Part shown: positions 8,920-17,087 of the stretch, piece after piece
Numbering within the stretch: position 1 is the first letter of the stretch
Layout of the letters: each line of letters opens with the position of its first letter
Origin: ZC4RG29 sp036381475
Lineage (GTDB): Bacteria > Bacteroidota > Bacteroidia > Cytophagales > Cyclobacteriaceae
DNA: 64,000 nucleotides
Reading direction: 5' to 3'
Assembly (NCBI GenBank): GCA_036381475.1
Contig: DASVCT010000204.1
Location: forward strand, 18,040 to 82,039
Position numbers and translations under genes: made by a program
Notes under the pieces: model-generated
Databases searched by the model: none
Told to the model about the DNA's origin: nothing
What the model saw: the letters and a program-made list of their open reading frames with translations, nothing else

Positions 8920-9654
8920 CTAATTGACTTTTTTCAGCAGCTCTTTAGCCTGACCGGTGTAGAAAACTTCTCTTTGGCCGAGTTCCTCCAGGACGGCACG
9001 CGCCTTGTCGACGTTGCCTTGCTTCAGATAACAAAGGCCGAGGTACCATTTCGCCGGCGTATCATAGTTGTCAAAGTCGCGGATCAGTCTGATGAGATTG
9101 TTTTCTGCGGCGACGGTATTGCCGGCGGCAAGGTTCGCATTTGCGCTGAGCAGCAGTACATCAGGATCAACTTCCCGGGCCAGCATGTCAGCGAACCGGT
9201 TAGCTGCTGCAACGTAGTTGCCCTGGTCGTAATATCGAAATGCCTCAGGTTGCGAGGTGGCTTCACCGCCGCGCAGTGCAGGTGAAAACGAATTGCTGAC
9301 CGGGGTAAAATATTCGTCGAACAGTTCGTCTGGTGTTTCATGTTGCGGGAACACCCATAACGTAGCGACCACAAACAGCGTTACTGCCGCGGCCGCCGCA
9401 TAGTACCAGGGTTGGAGGCTGCGCTGGCGCCCCCGATCCGCGGCCGAAATGCCCCGCTCAACCTCCTTCAGCAATTGAAGGTCGCGGCTCAGGCCGGACG
9501 CTCGTATGCTGCGAATCAATGCGCGCTCGCGGTCGAAAATAGCCTTAAACTCGGCGTCGGACTTAAGTCGCTCATCGATCAGGGCAGACTCGCCTTCCAA
9601 CAGGTCGTTGTCAAAATATCTTTCAACAAGAGCAATATCGTACTCAGTATTCAT
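8920..9654 (-). CDS. Membrane anti-sigma-like protein with TPR repeats
   Basis: This 244-residue protein has an N-terminal cytoplasmic segment of ~80 residues (MNTEYDIALVERYFDNDL...) like the zinc-free anti-sigma domains of Bacteroidota. One membrane segment follows (WYYAAAAAVTLFVVATLWVF, ~83-102). The periplasmic part (~140-240) has TPR-type helices (NYVAAANRFADML, NVDKARAVLEEL). It overlaps the sigma gene by 11 bases, which points to translational coupling. I infer that it holds the ECF sigma factor at the membrane and senses an envelope signal through the TPRs. The signal is unknown. Confidence 0.72.
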   Translation of the reverse strand: MNTEYDIALVERYFDNDLLEGESALIDERLKSDAEFKAIFDRERALIRSIRASGLSRDLQLLKEVERGISAADRGRQRSLQPWYYAAAAAVTLFVVATLWVFPQHETPDELFDEYFTPVSNSFSPALRGGEATSQPEAFRYYDQGNYVAAANRFADMLAREVDPDVLLLSANANLAAGNTVAAENNLIRLIRDFDNYDTPAKWYLGLCYLKQGNVDKARAVLEELGQREVFYTGQAKELLKKVN

Positions 9655-10222
9655 GGTTTATGGTAATTGAGGTTTTTTTCATTTCCTCTTCGCAAAGCCT
9701 GCGGAGACGTTTCATGCATTTACACTTTTGATTTTTGGCCACTTCCGCATTCTTGTAGTTTAAGATGCCAACGATCTCATCCATGCTCTTTCTTTCGTAG
9801 TAGAACAGTTCGACAAGCTTTCGGCAGGGTTCTCCGAGACGTTCGAGCGCACTCTTCGCGGATGTGAAAACGTGCTCGGGGATCGCATCACCTGGCTCGT
9901 CAACGAGGTTCTCGTTTAGCCATCGCTCCTGGTCAAGGGCAATCTGACGCGTGGATTTTCTCATGGTATCTCTGACGATGTTTTTGCCTATACCGAACAG
10001 GTAGGTCTTGATGCTGCTTACCAAATGTTGCAGCTTCCCACTCCGCACATTGTCGTAGAACGCCAGTATGGTAACTTGATAGATATCCTTACTGTCGTCT
10101 TCGGAGCACCCGTATTCTCTCCTGATCCAGTGTAGAAACTCGTCGCGGTGTTCCTCGTAAATCATGGCCAGCCCGGCCGGGCCGCCGGATCGGATTTTCC
10201 CTATGATGTCCTCCCTGGCCAT
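9644..10222 (-). CDS. ECF-type RNA polymerase sigma factor
   Basis: This 192-residue protein has sigma region 2 at ~20-90 (IYEEHRDEFLHWIRREYG, DIYQVTILAFYDNV, IKTYLFGIGKNIV). Region 4 lies at ~115-170 (ALERLGEPCRKLVELFYYERKSM, then an HTH with KNAEVAKNQKCKC). The frame is open to a TTG at 10228; ATG 10222 (MAREDIIGKI) is the better start. The gene is followed, with overlap, by its probable membrane anti-sigma factor. No target genes can be named from the window. Confidence 0.88.
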   Translation of the reverse strand: MAREDIIGKIRSGGPAGLAMIYEEHRDEFLHWIRREYGCSEDDSKDIYQVTILAFYDNVRSGKLQHLVSSIKTYLFGIGKNIVRDTMRKSTRQIALDQERWLNENLVDEPGDAIPEHVFTSAKSALERLGEPCRKLVELFYYERKSMDEIVGILNYKNAEVAKNQKCKCMKRLRRLCEEEMKKTSITINHEY

Positions 10223-10388
10223 TATCAATATGCGCTTAATGACAAAAACCCTCGCAGGTAACCCATGCAGGTGTGTGTATTACGAAGATACGCCATTTTA
10301 CCTGAAGAAAGGGACGCCGAATGCCTGAAAGCTGGGGCGTTACCCGCTGCCACACCGCGCATTAATGGGCACATCAAAACAAACGATC

Positions 10389-10892
10389 ATGAAAAAGAAC
10401 CTTGTTTTAACCGCAATGCTGGCTGTATGTCTCTGCCACCTGCAGGCGCAGCCCGAAAATCGTATCACGACCTCCCTGGCGGAAAAGTTCGCAGCCGACT
10501 TTCCGCATGCCATTAACCCTCGCTGGAAGCACGTCTCAGGCGTTTCCCTGGCTTCCTTCCTTTCGGATGGAGAGGTGTATGTTGCCTACTATAATGCCGG
10601 CGAACGGCGGATAGCCACGGCGCGAAAGATTGCCACGCCCACCATGCTTCCCCTTCTCGTAAGGCAGGCGTTGGAGGAATCCTGCAACAGACTCGGCGAA
10701 GACGCGAAGATGGGTCCGATCTTTGAGCTCGTAATTGGCAATTCCACGCGATACATTGTCTCGGCGGAGGGTAAGAAAACCATGTGCACCTTCAAGTTCG
10801 ACACCATGGGCAACCGCGCGGTACTGGCCAAGCGTCCTGCGACACAATACGCTACCCCGACGCCTGCACCTTATATAGCGCTCAAGCCTTAG
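10389..10892 (+). CDS. Secreted protein of unknown function
   Basis: This 167-residue protein has a clear signal peptide: MKKNLVLTAMLAVCLCHLQAQ. The frame is open from 10365, but ATG 10389 begins the signal. The mature part contains a repeated beta-hairpin-like pattern (SLASFLSDGEVYVAYYNAGERRIATAR; TRYIVSAEGKKTMCTFKFD) that resembles small periplasmic PepSY-like or BLUF-free sensor folds, but I cannot name a family. It lies divergent from the sigma-factor gene with a 166-base spacer, so it could be a target of that sigma factor. This is an inference from position only. Confidence 0.7.
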   Translation: MKKNLVLTAMLAVCLCHLQAQPENRITTSLAEKFAADFPHAINPRWKHVSGVSLASFLSDGEVYVAYYNAGERRIATARKIATPTMLPLLVRQALEESCNRLGEDAKMGPIFELVIGNSTRYIVSAEGKKTMCTFKFDTMGNRAVLAKRPATQYATPTPAPYIALKP

Positions 10893-10974
10893 TTGTGGGC
10901 CAAAACAATTTTTTTTGAAAAATACGGGTTACGTTTTTGTCCAACCTCCATTAAGGGCACTAGTCCAAAAGATC

Positions 10975-11187
10975 ATGTACCCAACAACAGTTAAGGAAAG
11001 GGAAGTCCTGTCGCTCATTGCTGTGGGACTGACTACCAAAGAAATCGCCGGGAGGCTAAACATCAGCCATCATACCGTGGAGACGCACAGAAAGAATCTG
11101 CTGCGTAAGTGTCAGGCGAAGAATTCGGCAGAACTCATTCAAAAAATGATTGCCGCGATCATGCCGCAAAAACCTTCTCAACTCTGA
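10975..11187 (+). CDS. Stand-alone LuxR-type HTH protein
   Basis: This 70-residue protein is almost entirely a LuxR/GerE DNA-binding domain: TVKEREVLSLIAVGLTTKEI, then NISHHTVETHRKNLLRKC and NSAELIQKM. No receiver or ligand domain precedes it. The frame continues upstream to a TTG at 10915, adding 20 residues (GYVFVQPPLRALVQK) that do not resemble a receiver. It may act as a small transcription factor by itself, or be the remnant of a response regulator. It follows the secreted-protein gene by 82 bases. Confidence 0.75.
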   Translation: MYPTTVKEREVLSLIAVGLTTKEIAGRLNISHHTVETHRKNLLRKCQAKNSAELIQKMIAAIMPQKPSQL

Positions 11188-11223
11188 CCGGCAGGTTTAT
11201 GTCGGCGCACTGTCTATAGTCAC

Positions 11224-11250
11224 GGGAGCACGCCACGGCGGCGTGCTCCC
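11224..11250. terminator. Stem-loop between convergent genes
   Basis: A perfect 11-base-pair stem GGGAGCACGCC (11224-11234) / GGCGTGCTCCC (11240-11250) has a 5-base loop. It lies between the ends of the LuxR-type gene and comF. There is no strong T tract on either strand, so termination is plausible but not certain. Confidence 0.5.
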
Positions 11251-11271
11251 TGCTTTAGTTCGCGGCCGCCT

Positions 11272-11973
11272 CTACTGGGCCATAGCTATGCAGGCGATCC
11301 CCAGGCTGGCGCACCCCGCCTTCAGCAACACCTGACCGCACGCCTCCAGCGTGGCCCCGGTAGTCACCACATCGTCCGCAAGCAACACGTTCCTTGCGCG
11401 CACGGTATCTGCGTCGACTACGGCAAAGACCTCGCTCACATTTTCCCAACGGCTGATCCGGCTCCGGTTTGTCTGGGTTTTCGTATTGCGAAGTCGCCGG
11501 ATGATACCCGGGTCGAAGGGAATGCCCGTAGCGTCGGAGAGTCCGCGCGCCCATTCGGCCGCCTGATTGTATCCCCGCGCTCTGAGCCGCGCGGGGTGAA
11601 GCGGCACCGGGACGATCAGGTCGAAGGCATCGCAAAATCCGCTCGACGCAAGATCGCATCCATACACATACCCAAGCCTGAACCCGATCTCCGGACGGTT
11701 TCGGTATTTCAGCGCATGGAGTAAGCGCTGCACTTTTCCCTTCTTCCGGAAACGCAGGAAAGCCGCCGCTGCCTTCACGGGGATGCGGCCACGTAAACGT
11801 GTTGCCAATGCATTGTCCGGGTCAAGGTACATGTCCGTCCTGGGAAGATCACTCAGGCATTCCGTGCACAGAATATCCTCACCCTTCACCAGGGGTTGCA
11901 GGCAACCTTCGCAGTAGTTCGGGTAAACCAGTGACACGAAGTCGTCGGCAATTTCAGCAAGAAACCTTTTCAC
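11272..11973 (-). CDS. comF: ComF-family phosphoribosyltransferase-like protein
   Basis: This protein has ~233 residues. The N-terminal zinc-ribbon Cys pairs (YCEGC and LCTEC) are followed by a phosphoribosyltransferase fold with VPVPLHPARLRARGYNQA. The PRPP loop is VLLADDVVTTGATLEACG. ComF proteins take part in handling incoming single-stranded DNA during natural transformation in Firmicutes and Proteobacteria. The role in Bacteroidota is less clear. The frame is open to a GTG at 12003; I chose GTG 11973 (MKRFLAEIADDF), which leaves the plus-strand promoter at 11985-11992 outside the gene. Confidence 0.88.
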   Translation of the reverse strand: MKRFLAEIADDFVSLVYPNYCEGCLQPLVKGEDILCTECLSDLPRTDMYLDPDNALATRLRGRIPVKAAAAFLRFRKKGKVQRLLHALKYRNRPEIGFRLGYVYGCDLASSGFCDAFDLIVPVPLHPARLRARGYNQAAEWARGLSDATGIPFDPGIIRRLRNTKTQTNRSRISRWENVSEVFAVVDADTVRARNVLLADDVVTTGATLEACGQVLLKAGCASLGIACIAMAQ

Positions 11974-11984
11974 GTTGAGTAACC

Positions 11985-11992
11985 TATATTTG
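11985..11992 (+). promoter_or_regulatory. -7 promoter element for the gene at 12077
   Basis: TATATTTG is a perfect TAnnTTTG match. Transcription would start near 11999, giving a leader of ~78 bases. No clear -33 partner was seen. Confidence 0.4.
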
Positions 11993-12076
11993 CACAATGG
12001 CACGGGGGCCGGTTCCCGAATTTATGAAATGCAGGCTGTTGCCGCGTGGCCGGTGTAAATTTTTGAAGATGTTCAG

Positions 12077-12448
12077 ATGTTTAAGAGAGATCTTGAATTA
12101 GAAAGGAAGTGGGAACGGCTTATGCATTTGTTTGAAAGCCGGATCGGGCGTCGTCCAAAAGATATGCACGGCGTTCTGTTTCTGATCGGCGTGCAGGAAC
12201 TGGGAAAAGGAAAGCACAACTTCACAAAAGAAGAAAAGCAGGACCTGATGCACATCGCCATTTGCAAGGTGATGAGCTATGCCGGCTACTATGAACTGGA
12301 GGGCATCGACAATGACGGATGGCCGCATTGGAAAATGATAAAGAAACTCCCTCATCTGGACCTCATCGAACAGGAGAAGATCCTCAAAATGCAGGTGATG
12401 GAATACTTTCAGCGTGAGCATCATTGGGACGTCGACGAACCGCACTAA
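12077..12448 (+). CDS. Conserved small protein of unknown function
   Basis: This 123-residue soluble protein is charged and helical, without signal peptide: MFKRDLELERKWERLMHLFE, then RRPKDMHGVLFLIGVQELG, ending REHHWDVDEPH. I recognise the DMHGVLFLIGVQELG pattern from Bacteroidota genomes but know of no function. It is read in the same direction as the large DUF4175 gene that begins 138 bases later, from its own upstream promoter. Confidence 0.7.
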   Translation: MFKRDLELERKWERLMHLFESRIGRRPKDMHGVLFLIGVQELGKGKHNFTKEEKQDLMHIAICKVMSYAGYYELEGIDNDGWPHWKMIKKLPHLDLIEQEKILKMQVMEYFQREHHWDVDEPH

Positions 12449-12460
12449 TTCCATTTTCGG

Positions 12461-12494
12461 TTTGGATTCCTCACCCAAAAAACAATTATCTTTA
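12461..12494 (+). promoter_or_regulatory. Promoter of the DUF4175-ybeY operon
   Basis: TTTG at 12461-12464, a 22-base spacer, then TATCTTTA at 12487-12494 (one mismatch to TAnnTTTG). It is the only good candidate before the four-gene run that starts at 12586. Confidence 0.45.
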
Positions 12495-12585
12495 GTGAGC
12501 CCCAACAGGGCGCTTCCGGGTACGTTGATAAAGAAAGTAGAAACAGGAGCCCGGCCCGGAAGACCGGCTCCACAACTTGTGTGGC

Positions 12586-15500
12586 ATGGGTGAAGGAATG
12601 GATAAAATTCACGAGAAGATCCGCGCTTTTCAGCGGAAATACTATCTCAATGTTTTCATCCGAGGTGCACTCCTGACGCTGACACTGGTTAGCGCTTATT
12701 TCGTCCTGGCCGCCGTCCTCGAACATAGCCTCTGGCTGGGCCCAACCCTTCGGCTGGCTATTTTCGTAAGCTTTTTCGCACTCGTTGCCTATTGCGTAAT
12801 CCGTTTTCTGCGTGATCCCCTTCGGTGGTGGATCGCTAAAAAAGGCCTCGAAGAGGAACAGACAGCCCGGATCATCGGTGAGCGGATGCCGGCCGTAAAG
12901 GATCGACTGTTAAACCTGCTTCAGTTGGGACGTTCCCGACAGGATTCTCAACTAGCCTATGCAAGTATCCTGCAGAAGTCCAACGCCCTGGAACCTCTCT
13001 CGTTTGAATCTGTCATCGACCTGGGGCAAAACCGGAGGTTCCTGCGCTACCTGGCTGTGCCCATAGGCGCCATCTTGCTCCTGATCCTTCTCAACCAGCG
13101 AATCATCACAGATAGTACCAGCCGCATTATTCACTTCAACCAGGAATTTAGCCCACAGGCGCCTTTTGATTTCATAGTCGAGAACAAGGATCTCGCTGGC
13201 TTTTATAACGAAGATTTCGAACTGGTAATCCGGCTCGAGGGCAAGCAGATTCCCGACCAGGTTTACGTGCATACGGCAAATCAGCGGTATAAGCTCGATG
13301 ACCTGGGCGACAACCGCTTTTCCTATACGTTCGAGAATATGCAGCAGCCGCTGGAAGTGCAGGTTGCTGCGGCAGGCTTCTTTTCACCGGTTTATCGCAT
13401 TCAATTGCTCAACCGACCCGAATTGACCGGCTTCGAAGTCGCGCTGGATTACCCTGCCTATACGCGTCGGCGGGATGAGAAGGTGAGCAATGCCGGAAAC
13501 CTCGAGGTACCCGAGGGTACGACTGTACGCTGGAACCTGCAGACGGCCCATGCCCTCAAAGCAGGCATCTCCTTTCGGTCCGATGGGCAGCGACATGATT
13601 TCCAAGATACTGATAATCAAGAATTTACATACGCCAAGCGATTTGTTGAAACCGATCAATACGAAATTTCGCTTTCCAACGATGCCAGCAAGAACCGCGA
13701 CAGGATCGCGTACCAGATCAATGTGATAAAGGACCAGCGGCCCAGTATCTCGGTCAACTCCTACAGCGATACCGTACTATACAAGCGTGTGGTCCTGGGC
13801 GGCATGATTGGCGATGACTATGGCCTGACGGGATTGGAATTGCATTACAAGGTCGTTGATGGCGAAAAAGAGATTTTGAACCGGAAAGTGGGCATTCCGA
13901 TAGTCCCCGACCAGCCGCAGCAGAGCTTTGCGTACAATTGGGTTCTCGACTCCCTCAGGCTCGCCCCGGGTCAGCAGCTGGAGTATTTCCTGAGAGTGTG
14001 GGATAACGATGGCGTGAATGGCCGGAAGTCCTCGCAGTCGGCGGTCTACCGGCTTTTTGTTCCGTCGGAAGAGGATCTGGTTACCGACATCAACGAGTCG
14101 GGACGGCAGACGCAAACACGCATCGACCAGGGATTTAACAAAGCATCCAACCTCAGGGAACAGATCGAACAGGTCAGCGAGCGTCTGAGAGGCAAGCAGG
14201 ACCTGGACTGGCAGGACAGAAAGATGCTTGAGGATATGATCCAGCAGAAGGAGAGCCTTGACCAGCTCCTGCGGGAAATTTCGAAGCAAAACCGGTTGAA
14301 CGAAGAAAAGAAGGATGCGTTTACGGAACAAAATGAACGGATTCGGGAAAAGGCCGAGCAAATCCAAAAGCTAATGGACGAGCTCCTCGACGAGGAGACG
14401 AAGAAGTTGTTCGAGGAACTCCAGCGCCTCCTGAAAGAAAAAACGGATGTCTCGCAACTGCAGCGCCTGCTTGATAAGTTAAGCCAAAACACGAATAATC
14501 TCGAGAAGGAGCTTGATCGGGTACTTGAACTGGTGAAGCAACTCCAGTTTGAAACCCGGTTCGATCAAACGATCCGAGATTTGCAACGGAACATTGAAGA
14601 ACAAAAGGATCTTCTTCAAAAGACAGAATCCCTGAGCCGGGAGGAAGATTCCCCGAAGAAGGACAAGAAGGGAAGCGACTCGAAGAATGCTACGGACGAC
14701 CGCCAGGGTAAGGACGAGCAGAACGCAAAGGGTGATGACAGCGCTGGCGACCAGAATGCAGATAAGGCTGAAAGTCCGGAAAACCTCGCGAAAGAGCAGG
14801 AGGATCTGAAGAACCAATTTCAGAAACTCAGTGAGAGACTCGAGGAGCTCAGAGAGTTAGGCGAAGAAATCGACCAGGCCGACGATGTTCCCAGCGAGGA
14901 GCAGCCGCAGGAAATTTTGAACGAGCAGGACCAAAGCCAGCAGAACCTGCAGCAGAACAAGCCATCGCAGTCGAAGCAAAACCAGCAAAAGGCCATCGAC
15001 CAGATGCAGCAGATGCAGCAGCAGATGGAAGGGGCCCAGAATTCCGCCATGATGGAGGTTGACATGGAAAACCTCGAGGCTTTGCGGCACATTTTGCATG
15101 GCCTGATCAAGCTCTCGTTTGACCAGGAGGATCTGATGAACGAGTTCAGCGAGTTGCATTCCAACGATCCTCGATTCAATAGCCTTGCAGAAAATCAGTT
15201 GCAGCTTCAGGACAACGCCAAAGTGTTGGAAGACAGCTTATTGGCACTTGCCAAGCGCGATCCATTTATGGGATCGTTTGTGACACGCGAGGTGTCGGAA
15301 CTCAACGAGCACCTGGACAGAGTGACTGATGCCAACAAGGAGCGCCGGCGTCCCCAGGCGCAAAGTGAAATGCAGTTGGCGATGACCTCCATCAATAACC
15401 TGGCCCTAATGCTGGATTCGCATTTTGACATGATGATGCAGATGATGGCTAACGCGAAGCCCGGGATGCGGAAGGGGAAGTCGGCAAAATCACCGAAGCA

Positions 15501-15999
15501 AAGTTTAAGTCAGCTTCAGCAGCAACTGAACAATAAGATTCAGGAACTGAAGAACAGCGGAAAGAGCGGCAGGGAGCTTTCGGAGGAGCTGGCCGAGATG
15601 GCGGCAGAGCAGGAGCGTATCCGACGGGCCATGCAGGAATTGCAGGAGCAAATGAAGAAGGAGGACGGCCAGGTTCCGGGCGGTGACCTTCCATCCAAAA
15701 TGGAGCAGACAGAGATGGATTTGGTTAACAAACAGCTTACGGATCAGCTCATCAAGCGGCAGCAGGAGATCCTGACACGGCTGTTGGAGGCGGAAAAGTC
15801 GCTCCGGGAGCAGGAGCTGGATGATGAAAGAAAAGGGGAGACCGCCAAGGAGCATGAGCAAAGCATACCGCCTGCTTTTGAGGAGTATTTGCGTCTAAAG
15901 GAAAAAGAAGTAGAATTGCTAAAAACTGTACCTCCCAAACTGTATCCCTATTACCGCAAGGAAGTAGACGAATATTTTAAGCGATTGAGCCAACCGTAA
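12586..15999 (+). CDS. DUF4175 family membrane protein with long coiled coil
   Basis: This protein has 1137 residues. Two membrane segments near the N-terminus (~25-47, ~52-75) and a third at ~150-168 (YLAVPIGAILLLILL) anchor a periplasmic beta-rich part (~175-510). A very long Gln/Glu/Lys-rich coiled coil (~510-1130) follows, with runs such as QMQQMQQQMEGAQ. This arrangement matches the DUF4175 family of Bacteroidota, whose function is unknown; the coiled coil suggests an envelope scaffold. The frame is open to a TTG at 12577; ATG 12586 and ATG 12598 are both plausible starts. The RsbW-like gene begins 14 bases after its stop, so the two are likely co-transcribed. Confidence 0.85.
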   Translation: MGEGMDKIHEKIRAFQRKYYLNVFIRGALLTLTLVSAYFVLAAVLEHSLWLGPTLRLAIFVSFFALVAYCVIRFLRDPLRWWIAKKGLEEEQTARIIGERMPAVKDRLLNLLQLGRSRQDSQLAYASILQKSNALEPLSFESVIDLGQNRRFLRYLAVPIGAILLLILLNQRIITDSTSRIIHFNQEFSPQAPFDFIVENKDLAGFYNEDFELVIRLEGKQIPDQVYVHTANQRYKLDDLGDNRFSYTFENMQQPLEVQVAAAGFFSPVYRIQLLNRPELTGFEVALDYPAYTRRRDEKVSNAGNLEVPEGTTVRWNLQTAHALKAGISFRSDGQRHDFQDTDNQEFTYAKRFVETDQYEISLSNDASKNRDRIAYQINVIKDQRPSISVNSYSDTVLYKRVVLGGMIGDDYGLTGLELHYKVVDGEKEILNRKVGIPIVPDQPQQSFAYNWVLDSLRLAPGQQLEYFLRVWDNDGVNGRKSSQSAVYRLFVPSEEDLVTDINESGRQTQTRIDQGFNKASNLREQIEQVSERLRGKQDLDWQDRKMLEDMIQQKESLDQLLREISKQNRLNEEKKDAFTEQNERIREKAEQIQKLMDELLDEETKKLFEELQRLLKEKTDVSQLQRLLDKLSQNTNNLEKELDRVLELVKQLQFETRFDQTIRDLQRNIEEQKDLLQKTESLSREEDSPKKDKKGSDSKNATDDRQGKDEQNAKGDDSAGDQNADKAESPENLAKEQEDLKNQFQKLSERLEELRELGEEIDQADDVPSEEQPQEILNEQDQSQQNLQQNKPSQSKQNQQKAIDQMQQMQQQMEGAQNSAMMEVDMENLEALRHILHGLIKLSFDQEDLMNEFSELHSNDPRFNSLAENQLQLQDNAKVLEDSLLALAKRDPFMGSFVTREVSELNEHLDRVTDANKERRRPQAQSEMQLAMTSINNLALMLDSHFDMMMQMMANAKPGMRKGKSAKSPKQSLSQLQQQLNNKIQELKNSGKSGRELSEELAEMAAEQERIRRAMQELQEQMKKEDGQVPGGDLPSKMEQTEMDLVNKQLTDQLIKRQQEILTRLLEAEKSLREQELDDERKGETAKEHEQSIPPAFEEYLRLKEKEVELLKTVPPKLYPYYRKEVDEYFKRLSQP

Positions 16000-16013
16000 A
16001 TCCAGGCCAGTTA

Positions 16014-16418
16014 ATGAATACGATCAGCATTCAGATTCCCTCCATCGCAGAAAACATCCGGATGATTGAAAGCTTTATTGACAACGCCAAGGAACGGTTC
16101 AACCTTGAGGACGACATTTATGGAAACATAATGATCGCCGTTACCGAGGCCGTTAACAATGCAATAAAGCACGGCAATAACAGCAATAGGCTAAAGAACG
16201 TGTTCCTGAGCCTTTCCCTGGAGCACAGCATGATCAAATTCATCGTCAAGGATGAAGGGAGCGGTTTTGATTACGATAACCTCCCGGATCCTACCGCCCC
16301 GGAAAATCTTGAAAAGCCTGGAGGCCGGGGCATTTTCCTAATGAAGCACCTGTCGGACGAAGTAAAATTCGCGGAGGGTGGCAAAGTTGTGGAGATGAGC
16401 TTCTACATTAATTCCTGA
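16014..16418 (+). CDS. RsbW-like anti-sigma ATPase / HATPase_c protein
   Basis: This 134-residue single-domain GHKL ATPase has N box EAVNNAIKHGN, G1 box DEGSGFD and G2 box GGRGIFLMK. It resembles the Ser/Thr kinase fold of RsbW/SpoIIAB anti-sigma factors. In Bacteroidota such proteins are often encoded beside ybeY and are annotated only as ATP-binding proteins. The window has no RsbV-like antagonist or SigB-like sigma factor to pair with it. Its stop overlaps the ybeY start by one base (TGATG), so the two are translationally coupled. Confidence 0.87.
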   Translation: MNTISIQIPSIAENIRMIESFIDNAKERFNLEDDIYGNIMIAVTEAVNNAIKHGNNSNRLKNVFLSLSLEHSMIKFIVKDEGSGFDYDNLPDPTAPENLEKPGGRGIFLMKHLSDEVKFAEGGKVVEMSFYINS

Positions 16419-16885
16419 TGCCAGCAGCGGCCGTCCGCTATTTCAGCGAAGACACGGATTTCACTATTCCCCACCCCCGCAAGACGACACGGTGGATCAA
16501 TGCTGTCGCCGACCGTGAAAAGGTCACACTCGGGGAGATAAACTTCATATTCTGCTCCGACGCCTACTTGATCGATTTGAACCGCCGCTACCTGCGGCAC
16601 GACTACTACACCGACATCCTCACGTTTGACAACAGGATCGGGGAGGGTCCCCTCACAGGCGACATATATATAAGTATCGAACGGGTCGGTGACAACGCCA
16701 GTCGCTTTGGTGTGACCTTCGATGATGAGCTTCACCGCGTGATGGTCCACGGGATTCTCCATCTCATAGGGTATTCGGACGCATCGCCCTCCAGGAAGAA
16801 GGTCATGAAAAAAAAAGAAGATGCTTACCTATCTTTGCGCCCTGAAGTAGCCGCTGTGCGGCACTACAGGGCGAAGCCCAGGTAA
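16418..16885 (+). CDS. ybeY: Endoribonuclease YbeY
   Basis: This 155-residue metal-dependent RNase acts in 16S rRNA 3'-end maturation and ribosome quality control. The zinc motif is HGILHLIGYSDASP. The usual form ends in GYDH, so the third metal ligand His is replaced by Asp here, a change I recall as common in Bacteroidota YbeY. The region LNRRYLRHDYYTDILTFDN and the segment TGDIYIS are also family hallmarks. The C-terminus (RPEVAAVRHYRAKPR) is basic. It is coupled by one-base overlap to the ATPase gene upstream and followed by a hairpin-rich spacer before mnmG. Confidence 0.93.
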   Translation: MPAAAVRYFSEDTDFTIPHPRKTTRWINAVADREKVTLGEINFIFCSDAYLIDLNRRYLRHDYYTDILTFDNRIGEGPLTGDIYISIERVGDNASRFGVTFDDELHRVMVHGILHLIGYSDASPSRKKVMKKKEDAYLSLRPEVAAVRHYRAKPR

Positions 16886-16973
16886 TCTCTCGGAGCCTGT
16901 CCTGGGGTGTCGCGTAGCGGCTACTTGAAGGGAAAATGTGCAGACCCTGAAGGGTGCGAAGCAACTCCTTCAG

Positions 16974-16991
16974 GGGTTCCACGTGGAACCC
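16974..16991. other. parS-like palindrome A
   Basis: GGGTTCCACGTGGAACCC is an 18-base perfect palindrome. Its inner 14 bases (GTTCCACGTGGAAC) differ at one position from the ParB site core GTTNCACGTGAAAC. It overlaps the end of REP-like unit 2. Confidence 0.55.
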
Positions 16992-17012
16992 TACGCTTGT
17001 AAGATTTCAATT

Positions 17013-17028
17013 CGTTCCACGTGAAACC
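17013..17028. other. parS-like site B
   Basis: CGTTCCACGTGAAACC matches all 14 inner bases of the Bacillus-type ParB site (TGTTNCACGTGAAACA); only the outermost base on each side differs. It lies 38 bases, centre to centre, from site A. Confidence 0.6.
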
Positions 17029-17087
17029 CTGAGTACGCAAAAGGGCCCATGCCCTGAAGCGTCGCGCAGCGACTGCTTCCGGGGGGT

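Larger units (their letters stand above)
16901..17084. repeat. Three REP-like imperfect palindromes
   Basis: Three related units of 32-33 bases lie at 16901-16932, 16945-16976 and 17052-17084. The shared core is roughly CCTGAAG-GTCGCG-AGCG-CT-CTTCAGGG. Unit 2 folds into CCCTGAAGG (16945-16953) / CCTTCAGGG (16967-16975). Unit 3 folds into CCCTGAAGC / GCTTCCGGG with one mismatch. They fill the ybeY-mnmG spacer and may end transcription or stabilise mRNA. Confidence 0.6.
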
